From: Kocuria varians | Lineage (GTDB): Bacteria > Actinomycetota > Actinomycetes > Actinomycetales > Micrococcaceae | DNA length: 64,000 bases | NCBI RefSeq assembly: GCF_006539885.1 | Contig: NZ_BJNW01000005.1 | Coordinates: forward strand, 80,508 to 144,507 | Direction of reading: 5' to 3' | In this document: positions 37,730-47,372 of the stretch, piece after piece | Layout: every line of letters starts with the position of its first letter | How positions within the stretch are numbered: position 1 is the stretch's first letter | Made by a program: the position numbers and the translations under genes | Notes under the pieces: generated by a model | The model's database searches: none | Seen by the model: the letters and a program-made list of their open reading frames with translations, nothing else | What the model was told of the DNA's origin: nothing

Positions 37730-38770
37730 ATGCCCGCGCGGAACGCCGCAGACGACGACTCCCCCGCACCGGCCACCGCACCCGCGCGCGGCACCGGTCA
37801 CCGGATCACCCGCCGCGAGGTGCTCACCGCCACGGCGCTGGTGTTCGTGGGGTCCGGGTGCATCCAGCTGTCCTCCGCGATCTCCTCGACCCTCTTCGCG
37901 TCCTACGGAACCGCGGGGACGAGCGGGCTGCGGATGCTGATCGCCGCGGCGCTGCTGCTCGTGCTCGTGCTCGTGCGCCCGAGGCTGCGCGGGCGCACCC
38001 GCGGCGAGTGGCTGGGCATCGTGGTCTACGGCGGCGCCATGGCGGCCATGAACCAGAGCCTGTACGCCGCGATCGACCGGCTGCCCCTGGGCGTGGCCGT
38101 GACGCTGGAGTTCCTCGGGCCGTGCGCCGTGGCGCTGATGGCCTCCCGCAAGGTCAAGGAGGGAGCGTGCGCGCTGCTCTCCCTGGGCGGCGTGGCCCTG
38201 ATCTCCGCGGGCCCCACCGGGTACTCCGACCTCGCGGGCTACGTGGCGGGGCTGCTCGCGGCCACGTTCTTCGGGCTCTACACGCTGTTCGCCGCGAAGG
38301 TGGGCAAGGCCGGTGGCGGGCTCGACGGCGTCGCCCTCTCCGTCACCGTGGCCGCCCTCGCCACGCTGCCTTTCGCCGCACCGCTGCTCCCGACCGTCCA
38401 CGGCACCGACTGGGCCCTGCTCGCCGTCGCGGCGGTCATCGGCGTGGCCGTGCCCTACTCCGTGGACACCGTCGCCGGGCGGATCACCTCCGCGCGCGTG
38501 ATCGGCGTGCTCTTCGCGTTCGACCCGGCCCTTGGCGCCGTGGTCGGGTACGCCGCCCTGGGCCAGGACCTGAGCCACGCGGCGCTCGCGGGCATCGTGC
38601 TGGTCGTGGTCGCCGGTGGGCTGCTCGTCTGGTTCTCGGGTGAGGACGCTCCCGATACGGCGACGGGGCAGCCGGGCGGTGTGGACCTCGGCGCCGCGGC
38701 CGCGGCGGCCGATCTCCCGGGCGACGACGCGGCGCAGTCGCCCTCCCTGCCCCCGGCTCCGCCCGTCTAG
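37730..38770 (+). CDS. RhtA-like EamA/DMT exporter
   Basis: A 346-residue, ten-helix drug/metabolite transporter. LPLGVAVTLEFLGPCAVALM and the second-repeat segment VIGVLFAFDPALGAVVGY are typical of the RhtA/threonine-homoserine exporter group. A 55-residue C-terminal cytoplasmic tail is Ala/Asp-rich. It exports amino acids or related metabolites. A second, distinct member of the same family is encoded at 48735-49634. Confidence 0.85.
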   Translation: MPARNAADDDSPAPATAPARGTGHRITRREVLTATALVFVGSGCIQLSSAISSTLFASYGTAGTSGLRMLIAAALLLVLVLVRPRLRGRTRGEWLGIVVYGGAMAAMNQSLYAAIDRLPLGVAVTLEFLGPCAVALMASRKVKEGACALLSLGGVALISAGPTGYSDLAGYVAGLLAATFFGLYTLFAAKVGKAGGGLDGVALSVTVAALATLPFAAPLLPTVHGTDWALLAVAAVIGVAVPYSVDTVAGRITSARVIGVLFAFDPALGAVVGYAALGQDLSHAALAGIVLVVVAGGLLVWFSGEDAPDTATGQPGGVDLGAAAAAADLPGDDAAQSPSLPPAPPV

Positions 38771-38975
38771 GACATGGCCGCGAGCAGCCGGCCGCGAGCG
38801 CGGCGATCTCGTCGGCACGGGCGCTGGGGGCGTCCTCGAGGGCCAAGCGCCCGACCCCGGTGCCTCCGAACACCGAACCGTCCGCGAGGTCCCGATATCC
38901 CGGCGTTTCCCTCGGTTCCGACGACGACGCGCCCCCGCCTCCGGACGGATTTCCGCCGGTGGCTAGGGTGGACGC

Positions 38976-40276
38976 ATGAATGATTCTGCATCCTCCGGGG
39001 CGGCACGGTTGCGGCTCGGGATCGCCTTCCACGGCGACCCCTTCGACCCGGCCTCGTGGTCCGGGACCCCCGCGGGTCTCGCGGCGGCGCTGCGGGCGCA
39101 GGGGCACGACGTCGTGGGGCTCAGTGCCCGAGCGGGCGAGCGGACCGACGCCGGTCTCCAGCGCGTCCTCGCCGTCCCCCGGATGCTTCCCCGCCTGCCC
39201 GCTGTGCTGAGGGGTCAGCCGCTGCCCGAGGCCGTGGACCATGCGAAGTCCGCCGCCCGGATCGGCGCGGAGTACAGGGCGCTGGGGTCGCTGCGGATGC
39301 GTCGTGAACTGGCCCGCGCCGGGCACCTGGATGCCGTGCTGCGGCTGGGAACGTCCTTCGAGGTGCACCATCCCAGGGTCGTCACGTTCGAGGACCTCAC
39401 CGTGCGCCAGGCGATCGACGCCGGTGAGCTGGAGTGGGGCCGCGTGGGCCCGGGCACGCACCGGATGCGGCTGCGCGCCCAGCGGCGGGCCTTTCAGGAG
39501 GCCGCCGCGTGCTGCACCGCCACACCGTGGACGGCCCGTTCCGTGGTCGAGGACTACCGTGTGGACCCGGCCAAGGTCTTCCCCGTGGGCCTGGGCGCCA
39601 ACCACGTGCCCGGCGAGGACCCCGGGAACGGAACCGGCGCCGGGTCGGAAGGCGACGGCGTCGTCGGCGATCCCACCGGCCGCGAGCGCGGCTTTCCCGG
39701 CGGTCACCACGCGCACAAGGACTGGAGCGTGCCCCGGTTCCTCTTCGTGGGCAAGGCGTGGGAGGGCAAGAACGGGCCCACGCTGCTGGAGGCGTTCCGC
39801 GCGCTGCGCGAGCGCGTGCCGCGGGCCCGGCTGGACCTCGTGGGCAACCACCCGCCCGTGGAGCTGCCCGGCGTGACCGGTCACGGTTTCCTGCGCACGG
39901 CCGAGCCCGGGCCGCGGCGGCTGCTCGCGCAGCTCTCCGCCCGGGCCACGTGCCTGGTGGTGCCCACCCGCTTCGAGCCGGCGGGGATCGTGCACGTGGA
40001 GGCCGCCGCGGCCGGGGTACCGAGCATAGGCTCGGCCCTCGGTGGCGCGGCGGACATGATCGGCCCCGCGGGGCTCACCGTGGTGCCGGGGACGCCGCGG
40101 ACCTCCTGGCGGCGATGGAGCGGATGTCGAACCCGACGACGGCGCGGCGCATGGGTGAGGCGGGCCGCGCCCGCGCCCGGCTGTTCACGTGGGACCTCGT
40201 GGCCCACCGGATGCTGCAGGCCGCCGGTCTGGAACCCCGGAACGGCGCCGCCTGGGACGGTCTGTTCTCCGGCTGA
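38976..40276 (+). pseudogene. Glycosyltransferase family 4-like, single-base frameshift
   Basis: A GT4-type glycosyltransferase of about 433 residues once one G is restored in the GGGG run at 40088-40091. N-terminal LGIAFHGDPFDPASWSGTPAGLA; middle FLFVGKAWEGKNGPTLLEAF; the donor-binding block VVPTRFEPAGIVHVEAAAAG, then GLTVVPG. After the shift the expected C-terminus continues in another frame as DAADLLAAMERMSNPTTARR to 40276. The TAGGGT hexamer at 38964-38969 would start transcription at the ATG. It is the last chromosomal gene before the conjugative element. Confidence 0.8.
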
Positions 40277-40323
40277 GCGCGGCGCCCGGGCGCACGGGCG
40301 GGCAACGCTCTCAGCGGTGGTTC

Positions 40324-40938
40324 ATGATCGCCGGCATGGGGTCAGCCCACATCGACTCCGGCCTGACCGCGGTGACCGAACCCATCGCCGGGATCGTGCT
40401 ACTCGGAATCGCCGCCTTCGCCCCCTACATGGTCTACCGGCTCATCAGCTTCGTCGGCTTCGACCTCTACAACTCGATGGGCGCCGAGCAGGACGCGAAG
40501 AACGCCATGAACCGGCCGCTGCCCATCCCCTCCAAGACCAGCGGCGACGGCCCGAAGAAGATCCTCGACGGATCCGGCGACAGCGGGGGCGACGGCGACG
40601 GCGGCGGGAGCCCGCCCGCGGCGAAGCCACCCGCCAGCACCGAGACGGCTGGCACCGAGACCGCGACCGCCGAAGCGGGAACGGAGACCGCCGCGAGTAC
40701 GGGGCCTGCCGCCCCGGTCGTAGCCGGCGTCATGGTCGCCAAAGAAGCGGCCGAGGCCGGCAACGAGGTCGGGAACCAGGCCGACACCGCCGCCAGCGGC
40801 GCGCAGAGCACCGGCAACTCCACCGACCCCAGCGGTGACGGGGGTTCGGGCGGCACCCCGCCTCCTCCGTCGGCGCCGATGCCGAACACCCCGAACGAAC
40901 CGAACCCGAATCCGGGTCCGACCGAAGGGAAGGAGTAG
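40324..40938 (+). pseudogene. C-terminal remnant of a TrbL-like conjugation membrane protein
   Basis: About 204 residues: one clear helix (IAGIVLLGIAAFAPYMVYRLISF) and then a long Gly/Thr/Pro-rich tail (TETAGTETATAEAG; PMPNTPNEPNPNPGP). In actinobacterial conjugative elements this helix and tail end a multi-helix TrbL/VirB6-like pore protein directly upstream of the SCO6880-type gene. Here the multi-helix part is missing and the glycosyltransferase gene abuts, so the element was truncated between about 40277 and 40320. Confidence 0.65.
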
Positions 40939-40941
40939 GCG

Positions 40942-42408
40942 ATGCCACGCACCGACGACACGAAGACGACCGGCGAACTGGTGCCGGTGAAGTTCTCCCG
41001 CCTCACCCGCCGGGGCCTGATCCTCGGGCTCTCCCTGTCGCAGATGATCGCCCTCGGCCTCGGCGGCGCCTCCCTGATTGGGGCGCTCTACGCCGGCGGC
41101 GGCATCCTCATCGCTTACTCCGCCCCCGTCTGGCTAGCCGCGATCACTCTGACGTGGGTGAAGGGCGGCGGCCGGGCGCTGGTCGAATGGATACCGGTGT
41201 GCGCCTGGTGGCTGTGGCGCACCACCGGCGGGCAACTGCTCTACCGCCGCCGCATCATCGTCCCCAGGCCCGAGGGTACCCTCGCGCTGCCCGGCGACAT
41301 GGCGAGGCTGCGCGAGTACACCGACCCCGAGACCGGCGCCGGGATGATCCACGACCCGACCGCGAACACGCTCACCGTCGTGGTGGAGGTCACGCATCCG
41401 GCGTTCGTGCTGCTGGACCCGTCCGAACAGAACCGCCGCGTCACCGCCTGGGGCCGGGTACTGGCGACGATCTGCCGCTCCGGGAGGGTCAGTGCCCTGC
41501 AAGTGCTGGAACGGACCCTGCCTGCCTCCGGGCAGGGCCTCGCGGAATGGTGGGCTGAGCACGGCGCCCATGACGACTCTTGAGCCTCGACCACCTACGC
41601 CGAGCTCATCCAGAGGGCCGGTCCCGCCGGGGAGCGACACGCCACCACGCTTTCGCTGAGCCTGGATATGAAGGCGGCGGGCCGGCAGATCCGCACCGCC
41701 GGCGGTGGCATCAAGGGGGCGGCGAACGTACTGCGCCAGGAGATGACGACGCTCGTCTCCGCGCTGCGGGCCGCGGATCTCGACCCGTCTTCCTGGTTGT
41801 CGGCCGGCCAGCTCGCGGTGATGCTGCGCACTGCCTACGACCCCGCCATCGGGCCGACCCTGGAACGTCACGGGCAGCTCGGCCAGGACCTCGCCACCGC
41901 TGGCCCGGTCGCGGTCGCCGAGACGTGGGATCGGCTCCGCACCGATTCCGGCCACCACGCCGTGCTGTGGATCAGCGAGTGGCCGCGGGCGATGGTCTAT
42001 CCGGGGTTCCTCGCCCCGGTCGCTCTGTCGACGGGGATTCAGCGGTCGATCTCGCTGATCTGCACCCCGCTGCGGACCGACCAGGCGGTGCGTGACATCC
42101 GCAAGAAGAAGGTCGAATACATCAGCGACCGGGCGCAGCGGGCGAAGATCGGGCAGATCCAGGACGCTTCCCAGACCGCCGAATACGAAGACGTGCTCCG
42201 TCAGGAGGCCGACCTTACCGCTGGGCACGGGGTGCTGCGCTACACCGGCCTCATCGCCGTCACCGCCCCTACGGTCGAGGAGCTCGATGCCGCGGTCGCC
42301 GCGATAGAGCAGGCCGCTATCCAGGCCTCCTGCGAGACCCGCCGGCTTGTCGGGCAGCAAGCCGCCGCGTTCACCGCTGCCGCCCTCCCCATCGCACGCC
42401 GCATCTAA
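40942..42408 (+). pseudogene. SCO6880-type conjugation protein, interrupted by in-frame TGA
   Basis: One continuous reading frame of 488 codons with a TGA at 41581-41583. The first part (213 aa) has KFSRLTRRGLILGLSLSQM, two helices and the PrgI-like start of the SCO6880 family. The second part (LSLSLDMKAAGRQIRTAGGG to the C-terminus) is its VirB4-like N-terminal region in the same frame. The codon lost is probably Trp (TGG to TGA). It precedes VirB4 in type IV secretion loci of actinobacterial ICEs. No Shine-Dalgarno fits re-initiation before 41668. Confidence 0.8.
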
Positions 42409-42518
42409 GAGCGGACGTGGGGCGCCGGTCGGTGCACCTGGCAGGCACAGCGCCCCGACCCCTTTTCACCTCCGCGGGGTCGGGGCGCTGCCGCTGCCGC
42501 CGAATCTGAGGAGTTGTC

Positions 42519-43298
42519 ATGCCGACGTTCAACGATCCCTACGCCGATGCCCGCGAGACCGCCGAAGCAGTCCGCGGTCTCGCCCACGCCACCCAGCGCG
42601 TGGAGGACCCCGAAGCGCTGTATCCGGTGATCGGCGAGCTCATGGCCGCCACTCGGTCGCTGAGCCAGGTGCTCGATCAGCTCACCCGCGCCCACCAGCA
42701 TCACACCGGCCGGGCCGCGACCGATGCTGGCGACCGGGAGGCCGGCAGCCAGCTCACCTTCGAGGCCGCCGCCGCCCTCCACGAGGCCGCCGCCTATGTC
42801 GGGCAGGCCGATACGGCGCTCGACCGGGCCTCGAACCGGGCCGGGCGCATCGCCTGGCGCCCTGAGAACCCGCCGGCCGATCGGTGGGTGAACGTCGTGT
42901 TCCTCCAAGGCGGCGAGGCCGATCCGGTGATGGAGATCATCGACCGGCAAGGTACCGACGCCGCGATTGAATACCTCGCCGGCTTCGATCAGGGCGAGGA
43001 CACCATCCGCGATGGCATGGAGAACGGGTACGTCTACGACGCGCCACCGCAAACGCCGGCGGATCGGGTCGCGACCCGCAGCGACTACGCCCTCACCTAC
43101 AGCCCCGACCTGACGTACGTCGGCCTTTCCCGTCGCATCGACGCCCCCGAACCCGAGGCGTCGACGGCGCGAGCCGCCGAGCCGCCCATGCGGCAGGGCG
43201 CGGGCCGGCATCGTGGGCCTGTGCGGCCGGACGGGTCGTCGTGGTTTCGGCCGGATGCGATCAGCGAGGTCGCCGAGACGCGGGGGCTGTTCCGGTGA
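42519..43298 (+). CDS. Conserved hypothetical protein of actinobacterial conjugative elements
   Basis: A 259-residue soluble protein. The first 115 residues (NDPYADARETAEAVRGLAHAT; GELMAATRSLSQVLDQL) are helical; the remainder starts WVNVVFLQGGEADPVMEII and includes AIEYLAGFDQGE and YALTYSPDLTYVGLSR. These look like two modules usually encoded between the SCO6880-type and VirB4 genes, possibly fused here. Function unknown. Its stop overlaps the VirB4 start (GTGA). Confidence 0.7.
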   Translation: MPTFNDPYADARETAEAVRGLAHATQRVEDPEALYPVIGELMAATRSLSQVLDQLTRAHQHHTGRAATDAGDREAGSQLTFEAAAALHEAAAYVGQADTALDRASNRAGRIAWRPENPPADRWVNVVFLQGGEADPVMEIIDRQGTDAAIEYLAGFDQGEDTIRDGMENGYVYDAPPQTPADRVATRSDYALTYSPDLTYVGLSRRIDAPEPEASTARAAEPPMRQGAGRHRGPVRPDGSSWFRPDAISEVAETRGLFR

Positions 43299-44199
43299 GC
43301 GGCGACCGTGAGAAGCTGCACTCCGCCGTCCTGGTCGCCCCTGCGAAGGAGCGGCGCCGTCTGCGCAAGCAGCGCCGAGCCGCTGCCACGGAGCTCGTCG
43401 CCGAGCAGCGCAAGCGCGAGCAGGCCGAGACTCGAGCGAAGCGGGAGCGTGAACGGGCCGAACGGCGGGCGACCCGGTATCTGCCCGCCGCCGGGGAGCC
43501 CGGCCCCGCCATGTTGCGGACGCCGGGCAGGTTCCGGCTCCCGAGACATCAGGACACCTCCGCGATGCTTTCCGGGGCGTATCCGTTCCTCGCCGAAGGC
43601 GGCCTCGGCTCCCAGGGCGTGTTCATCGGCCAAGACCTCTACTCAGGCGGCTCGTTCGTCTACGACCCGTGGGTGCTGTATGCCAACGGGGTCATCACTG
43701 CCCCGAATGTCGTGATAGCCGGGATCGTCGGCTCCGGCAAATCCTCCCTCGCCAAGAGCCTCTATGCGCGGTCGCTCGGGTTCGGGCGCCGGGTCTACAT
43801 CCCCGGCGACCCGAAAGGCGAGCACACCCCCGTCGCCGACGCCGTCGGCGGTCGGGCGATCAAGCTCGGGCACGGCCTGCCTTCGCGTCTGAACCCGTTG
43901 GATGAGGGGTACCGGCCGGCGGGGATGAGTGACGAGCAGTGGACCGCGACGGTCACCTCCCGACGTCGCGACCTGATCGGCGCGTTGACGGAGACGGTGC
44001 TCGCTCGGCCAATGTCGCCGTTGGAGCACACCGCGATCGATACGGCGCTGGCGGCGACCATGCGGGAGAACACTGTGCCGATCTTGCCGATGGTCGTCGA
44101 CCACCTTCTCGACCCTGCCGGCGACGACGACGGACGGTTGAAGGAAGACGGCCGCATGGTCGGCCACGCACTCCGGAGGTTGGTCGCCGGTGATCTGCC

Positions 44200-44221
44200 G
44201 TACTGACCGGACACGTTGATC
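44200..44221 (+). repeat. Left inverted repeat of the IS481-type element
   Basis: GTACTGACCGGACACGTTGATC; matches the complement of 46625-46646 at 19 of 22 positions. The TGA inside it ends the disrupted VirB4 frame. Confidence 0.85.
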
Positions 44222-44327
44222 GAGCCGCTACGGGCGTGGCGGTCGTGACTGGCGGGCGTGTAGCGACACCACAATGGTCGTCAGTCAAGTCTCTGCTTCT
44301 GGGCCAGGGTTTGCCTAGGGTGGGTGC

Positions 44328-45125
44328 ATGCCCGTCTGGCAGCCAGCGATCCCGCAGGGGTTGCGCCCTCATCTCCTTTCCTGGGTGGGGTATGACTTCA
44401 CCAGTAGCGACACTGACCACCACGGGGTTCCCTCGTTGGGTGTCACGGTGGTGCTCTCGTTCGCGGAGCCGATCGACTGTGGCTGGTTGCATGGCGGCGA
44501 GCGGCATCGCCTGGACGTACTGGTCTCCGGCCTGCACACCACTCCGGCCCTGATCCAGTCGAGGGGGCGCCAGCAGGGCCTCGAGTTGTCGATCCACCCG
44601 CTCTCGGCCCGTCGGCTTCTTGGACCGCCGGCCGGAGAGCTGGCCGGCTCGATGGTTGATGTGAAGGATCTCCCGTGGCCCAGGCACCTGCTCGACCAGC
44701 TGCGGCAGTCAACGTGGCCGCGACGGTTCCACCTCTTGGCGGCATTCCTCGCCAAGAGGCTCGACCAGCATTCCCACACACCGCGGGCAGACATGGTCGA
44801 GGCACTCTCGCAGATTCATCGAGCCGGGGGTGTGATCCCCATCTCCGACCTGGCTCAGGATGTTGGCCTGTCCAGACGGCGTCTCTCTAGCCTGTTCGAT
44901 CTGGAGACAGGTCTTTCGCCCAAACAGGTGGCGCGCATCGCTCGCTTCAACCACGCCAAAGACCTCGTCCAGAGTGGTGCCCAGCTCTCCGACGTCGCTG
45001 CCATGGCCGGCTACAGCGACCAAGCGCACCTGTCGCGCGAATGGAAGTCGATGACCGGGTGGACGCTGCGCCAGTCGAAGGCCGATTTCCCATTGCTTCA
45101 AGACACCGACACGCTTCCAGGGTGA
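44328..45125 (+). CDS. AraC-family transcriptional regulator (IS passenger)
   Basis: A 265-residue protein. The N-terminal 150 residues form a sensor-like domain (GVTVVLSFAEPIDCGW; LSIHPLSARRLLG). The C-terminal double helix-turn-helix is clear: ISDLAQDVGLSRRRLSSLF, then LSPKQVARIARFNHA and DVAAMAGYSDQAHLSREWKS. A TAGGGT at 44316-44321 would start transcription at the ATG. It lies 10 bp upstream of the VOC gene and probably controls it. Confidence 0.88.
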   Translation: MPVWQPAIPQGLRPHLLSWVGYDFTSSDTDHHGVPSLGVTVVLSFAEPIDCGWLHGGERHRLDVLVSGLHTTPALIQSRGRQQGLELSIHPLSARRLLGPPAGELAGSMVDVKDLPWPRHLLDQLRQSTWPRRFHLLAAFLAKRLDQHSHTPRADMVEALSQIHRAGGVIPISDLAQDVGLSRRRLSSLFDLETGLSPKQVARIARFNHAKDLVQSGAQLSDVAAMAGYSDQAHLSREWKSMTGWTLRQSKADFPLLQDTDTLPG

Positions 45126-45135
45126 GGCTGGAGCC

Positions 45136-45522
45136 ATGACTACACCACAGCTCTTTCACTGCCTGCGCTACACCGATGCCGATCGAGGCATCGACTTCCT
45201 CCAAGCCATCGGCTTCACCACCGCCATGATCGTGCGGGATCCTGATGACTCGACCTTGGTGGCCCATGCGCAACTTGCCTGGCGCGACAACGGTGGCATC
45301 ATGCTCGGCTCCGCTCGGGACGATGACCCGCATTACGGACCGGGGATCTGCAACCTGGTGGTCGCCAGCGATGGGGACGTCGACAGCCTCTTCACCACGG
45401 CCCTGGCACACGGCGCAACCACCGTCACCGAACCCAACGACGCCCCCCACGGAGGGCGCAACGCATGTGTCGCTGACTTCGATGACCACTGGTGGAACCT
45501 CGACTCCTACCCGGGAGCCTGA
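45136..45522 (+). CDS. VOC-superfamily (glyoxalase/PhnB-like) protein
   Basis: A 128-residue paired beta-alpha-beta-beta-beta protein. LFHCLRYTDADRGIDFLQAIGF opens the first module, VAHAQLAWRDNGGIMLGS the middle, and FDDHWWNLDSYPG ends the second. VOC members include glyoxalase I, dioxygenases and bleomycin- or fosfomycin-resistance proteins; metal ligands are not obvious enough to choose. GGAG precedes the ATG. Cotranscribed with the AraC gene inside the IS. Confidence 0.85.
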   Translation: MTTPQLFHCLRYTDADRGIDFLQAIGFTTAMIVRDPDDSTLVAHAQLAWRDNGGIMLGSARDDDPHYGPGICNLVVASDGDVDSLFTTALAHGATTVTEPNDAPHGGRNACVADFDDHWWNLDSYPGA

Positions 45523-45625
45523 AACGGGAAAGCCCCCCTCGGCACCGTCATGTGCCACGGCTCACGAGCTCGTGCACATCTCGATGAGCCCTGATCACAC
45601 AATCTCGCCGCCCGCGGCGGCATCT

Positions 45626-45660
45626 GGCCTTCCTGGGCGGCACATGCCACCAGGAAGGCC
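45626..45660 (+). promoter_or_regulatory. Hairpin that sequesters the transposase Shine-Dalgarno
   Basis: GGCCTTCCTGG (45626-45636) pairs perfectly with CCAGGAAGGCC (45650-45660), 13-nt loop. The 3' arm contains AGGAAGG, the only Shine-Dalgarno for the transposase ATG at 45666. Transcripts reading in from the host or passenger genes would fold and mask it, a known way to hold transposase synthesis down. Confidence 0.7.
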
Positions 45661-45665
45661 TCTTC

Positions 45666-46652
45666 ATGTCCCACGCCAACGCCGCCCTCACCCCTCGCCA
45701 CCGACTCAAAGTCGCCCAACTCGTCGTCGACCACGGCTGGCCCATCAGCGAGGTCGCTGCCCGGTTCCAGGTGGCCTGGCCCACCGTGAAGCGGTGGGTC
45801 GACCGCTACCGCGCCGGCGAGTCGATGGAAGACCGGTCCTCACGACCAAAGTCCTCGCCGAACAAGACCAGCGCCAAGATCGTCCAGCGCTGTGTGAGCC
45901 TTCGCCTTCGCCTGCGCGAAGGGCCGGTGCAGTTGGCCTGCCGGCTCGGCATCGCTCCGTCGACCGTCCACCGCGTCCTGTGTTGCGCACGGTTGAACCG
46001 GCTCTCGCACGTCGACCGCGCCACTGGCGAACCCGTCCGACGCTACGAACACGACCACCCCGGAGCGATGCTCCACGTCGACGTGAAGAAGCTCGGCAAC
46101 ATCCCCGACGGCGGTGGATGGCGCTACGTCGGCCGCCAACAAGGCGAGAAGAACCGGGCCGCGACTCCCGACAAACCCAGGAATAAGTACCGGGACCCGT
46201 TGATGGGCAAGGCCTACGTCCACACCGTCATCGATGACTACTCCCGCGTCGCCTACGCCGAGATCCATGACGACGAAACCGGCGCGACTGCGACCGGCGT
46301 GCTGGTTCGAGCTGTCGAGTGGTTCAGGGCCCGAGGAGTGACCGTCGAGCGGGTCCTGTCCGACAACGGCGGCGCCTACCGCTCACACCTGTGGCGCGAC
46401 ATCTGCGCCGAGCTGGGCATCAAGCACAAGCGCACACGGCCGTATCGGCCGCAGACCAACGGCAAGATCGAACGCTTCCACCGCACGCTGGCCGATGGCT
46501 GGGCCTACGCCCGCTGCTACACCTCCGAAGCCGAACGACGGGGCGAGCTGGACAGCTGGCTGCACTACTACAACCACCATCGCCCCCACACGGCATGCGG
46601 GAACCAGCCGCCGTTCTCACGATTGATCAACGTCCCCGGCCAGTACATCTAG
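45666..46652 (+). CDS. IS481-family transposase
   Basis: A 328-residue DDE transposase. An N-terminal helix-turn-helix (VVDHGWPISEVAARFQVAWPTVKRW) and second DNA-binding helix (GIAPSTVHRVL) precede the catalytic core: first Asp in LHVDVKKLG, second Asp in VLSDNGGAYRS, Glu in NGKIERFHRTL, then YNHHRPH. The last codons lie in the right inverted repeat and the stop TAG is in the flanking target sequence (CTAG), outside the element. Confidence 0.95.
   Translation: MSHANAALTPRHRLKVAQLVVDHGWPISEVAARFQVAWPTVKRWVDRYRAGESMEDRSSRPKSSPNKTSAKIVQRCVSLRLRLREGPVQLACRLGIAPSTVHRVLCCARLNRLSHVDRATGEPVRRYEHDHPGAMLHVDVKKLGNIPDGGGWRYVGRQQGEKNRAATPDKPRNKYRDPLMGKAYVHTVIDDYSRVAYAEIHDDETGATATGVLVRAVEWFRARGVTVERVLSDNGGAYRSHLWRDICAELGIKHKRTRPYRPQTNGKIERFHRTLADGWAYARCYTSEAERRGELDSWLHYYNHHRPHTACGNQPPFSRLINVPGQYI
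46625..46646 (-). repeat. Right inverted repeat of the IS481-type element
   Basis: Complement reads GTACTGGCCGGGGACGTTGATC, 19 of 22 identical to 44200-44221. It encodes the last residues of the transposase. Confidence 0.85.
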
Positions 46653-47372
46653 CCGGCCTGTTCGACGGACCCAGCACAGAGGTGTTCGATCCGTCGTTGC
46701 CGATGATCTCCCTCGACCTGTCCCAGGTCACCGAGAACTCCACGTTGATCTCGGTGCTGATGACGTGCTCGTCGGCGTGGATGGAGGCCGCGCTGCTCGA
46801 CCCGGCCGGCGGTCAACGGTGGTGCATCTACGACGAGGCCTGGCGTCTGATGAGCCAGCCGGCGTTGTTGAAGCGGATGGATGCCCATTGGAGGCTTGCT
46901 CGCGCCTACGGCATCGCGAACGCGATGATCTTCCACAAGGTCTCCGACCTGGACAACGTCGGCGACCAGGGATCAGCCATGCGCGGGCTGGCGAACTCCC
47001 TGCTGGCGAACGCGGAGACCAGGATCATCTACCGGCAAGAAAGCGATCAGTTGGGCCCGACCTCTACGGCGCTCGGGCTGACCGGCACCGAGCAATCCCT
47101 GCTGCCCACGCTCGGAGTCGGGCAGGGGTTGTGGAAGATCAAGGGCAAGTCCTACGTCATCCAGCACCAGCTCCACCCGGCCGAGAACCGGCTGTTCGAC
47201 ACCAGTGCCCGCGCCGCCGCGAAAGTTTAAAAGTTCGTCGAAATATTGAAGTTTTTCGCCGGAACTTGAGCACTCGATGCTCTGTCAGCCTATCTCGCGT
47301 TCAATGTTCGCGGAGCCTGTGGCTCGATGCGCGGTGGTGCGTCATTCCCGGCTGAGGTCTGGCTCCTGAATC

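Larger units (their letters stand above)
44200..46646 (+). mobile_element. IS481-family element with passenger genes (AraC regulator, VOC protein)
   Basis: A 2447-bp element bounded by 22-bp inverted repeats (19 of 22 match) and inserted in the VirB4 gene. The flanks share ATCT, more fully ATCTGCC on the left and ATCTAGCC on the right. It encodes, all rightward, an AraC-family regulator, a VOC-fold protein and the IS481 transposase. Ordinary IS481 members are about 1 kb with only a transposase, so this is a cargo-bearing (transporter) IS. No internal copy of the left end was found next to the transposase. Confidence 0.8.
43295..47230 (+). pseudogene. VirB4/TraC-like conjugation ATPase, split by a transposon
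   Basis: The N-terminal part, 43295 to about 44199, has a charged coiled region then VVIAGIVGSGKSSLAKSLYAR (Walker A), IPGDPKGEH and LVAGDL. The frame is cut there by an IS481-type insertion and resumes at about 46653 with GLFDGPSTEVFDPSLPMISLDLS, WCIYDEAWRLM (Walker B, DEAW) and TRIIYRQES, ending at 47230. Joined, it is a full motor ATPase of about 495 residues. With the insertion it stops at a TGA inside the left inverted repeat (44204-44206), so conjugation should be dead. Confidence 0.85.

Noticed and set aside
41581..41583. TGA in the SCO6880-type gene read as selenocysteine or readthrough.
   Set aside because: No SECIS-like structure or Sec machinery is visible and the family has no redox site here; a nonsense mutation in a decaying element is simpler.
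43295..44206. The VirB4 N-terminal frame as a complete small ATPase.
   Set aside because: Its stop lies in the IS left end and the missing Walker B half is found intact beyond the element.
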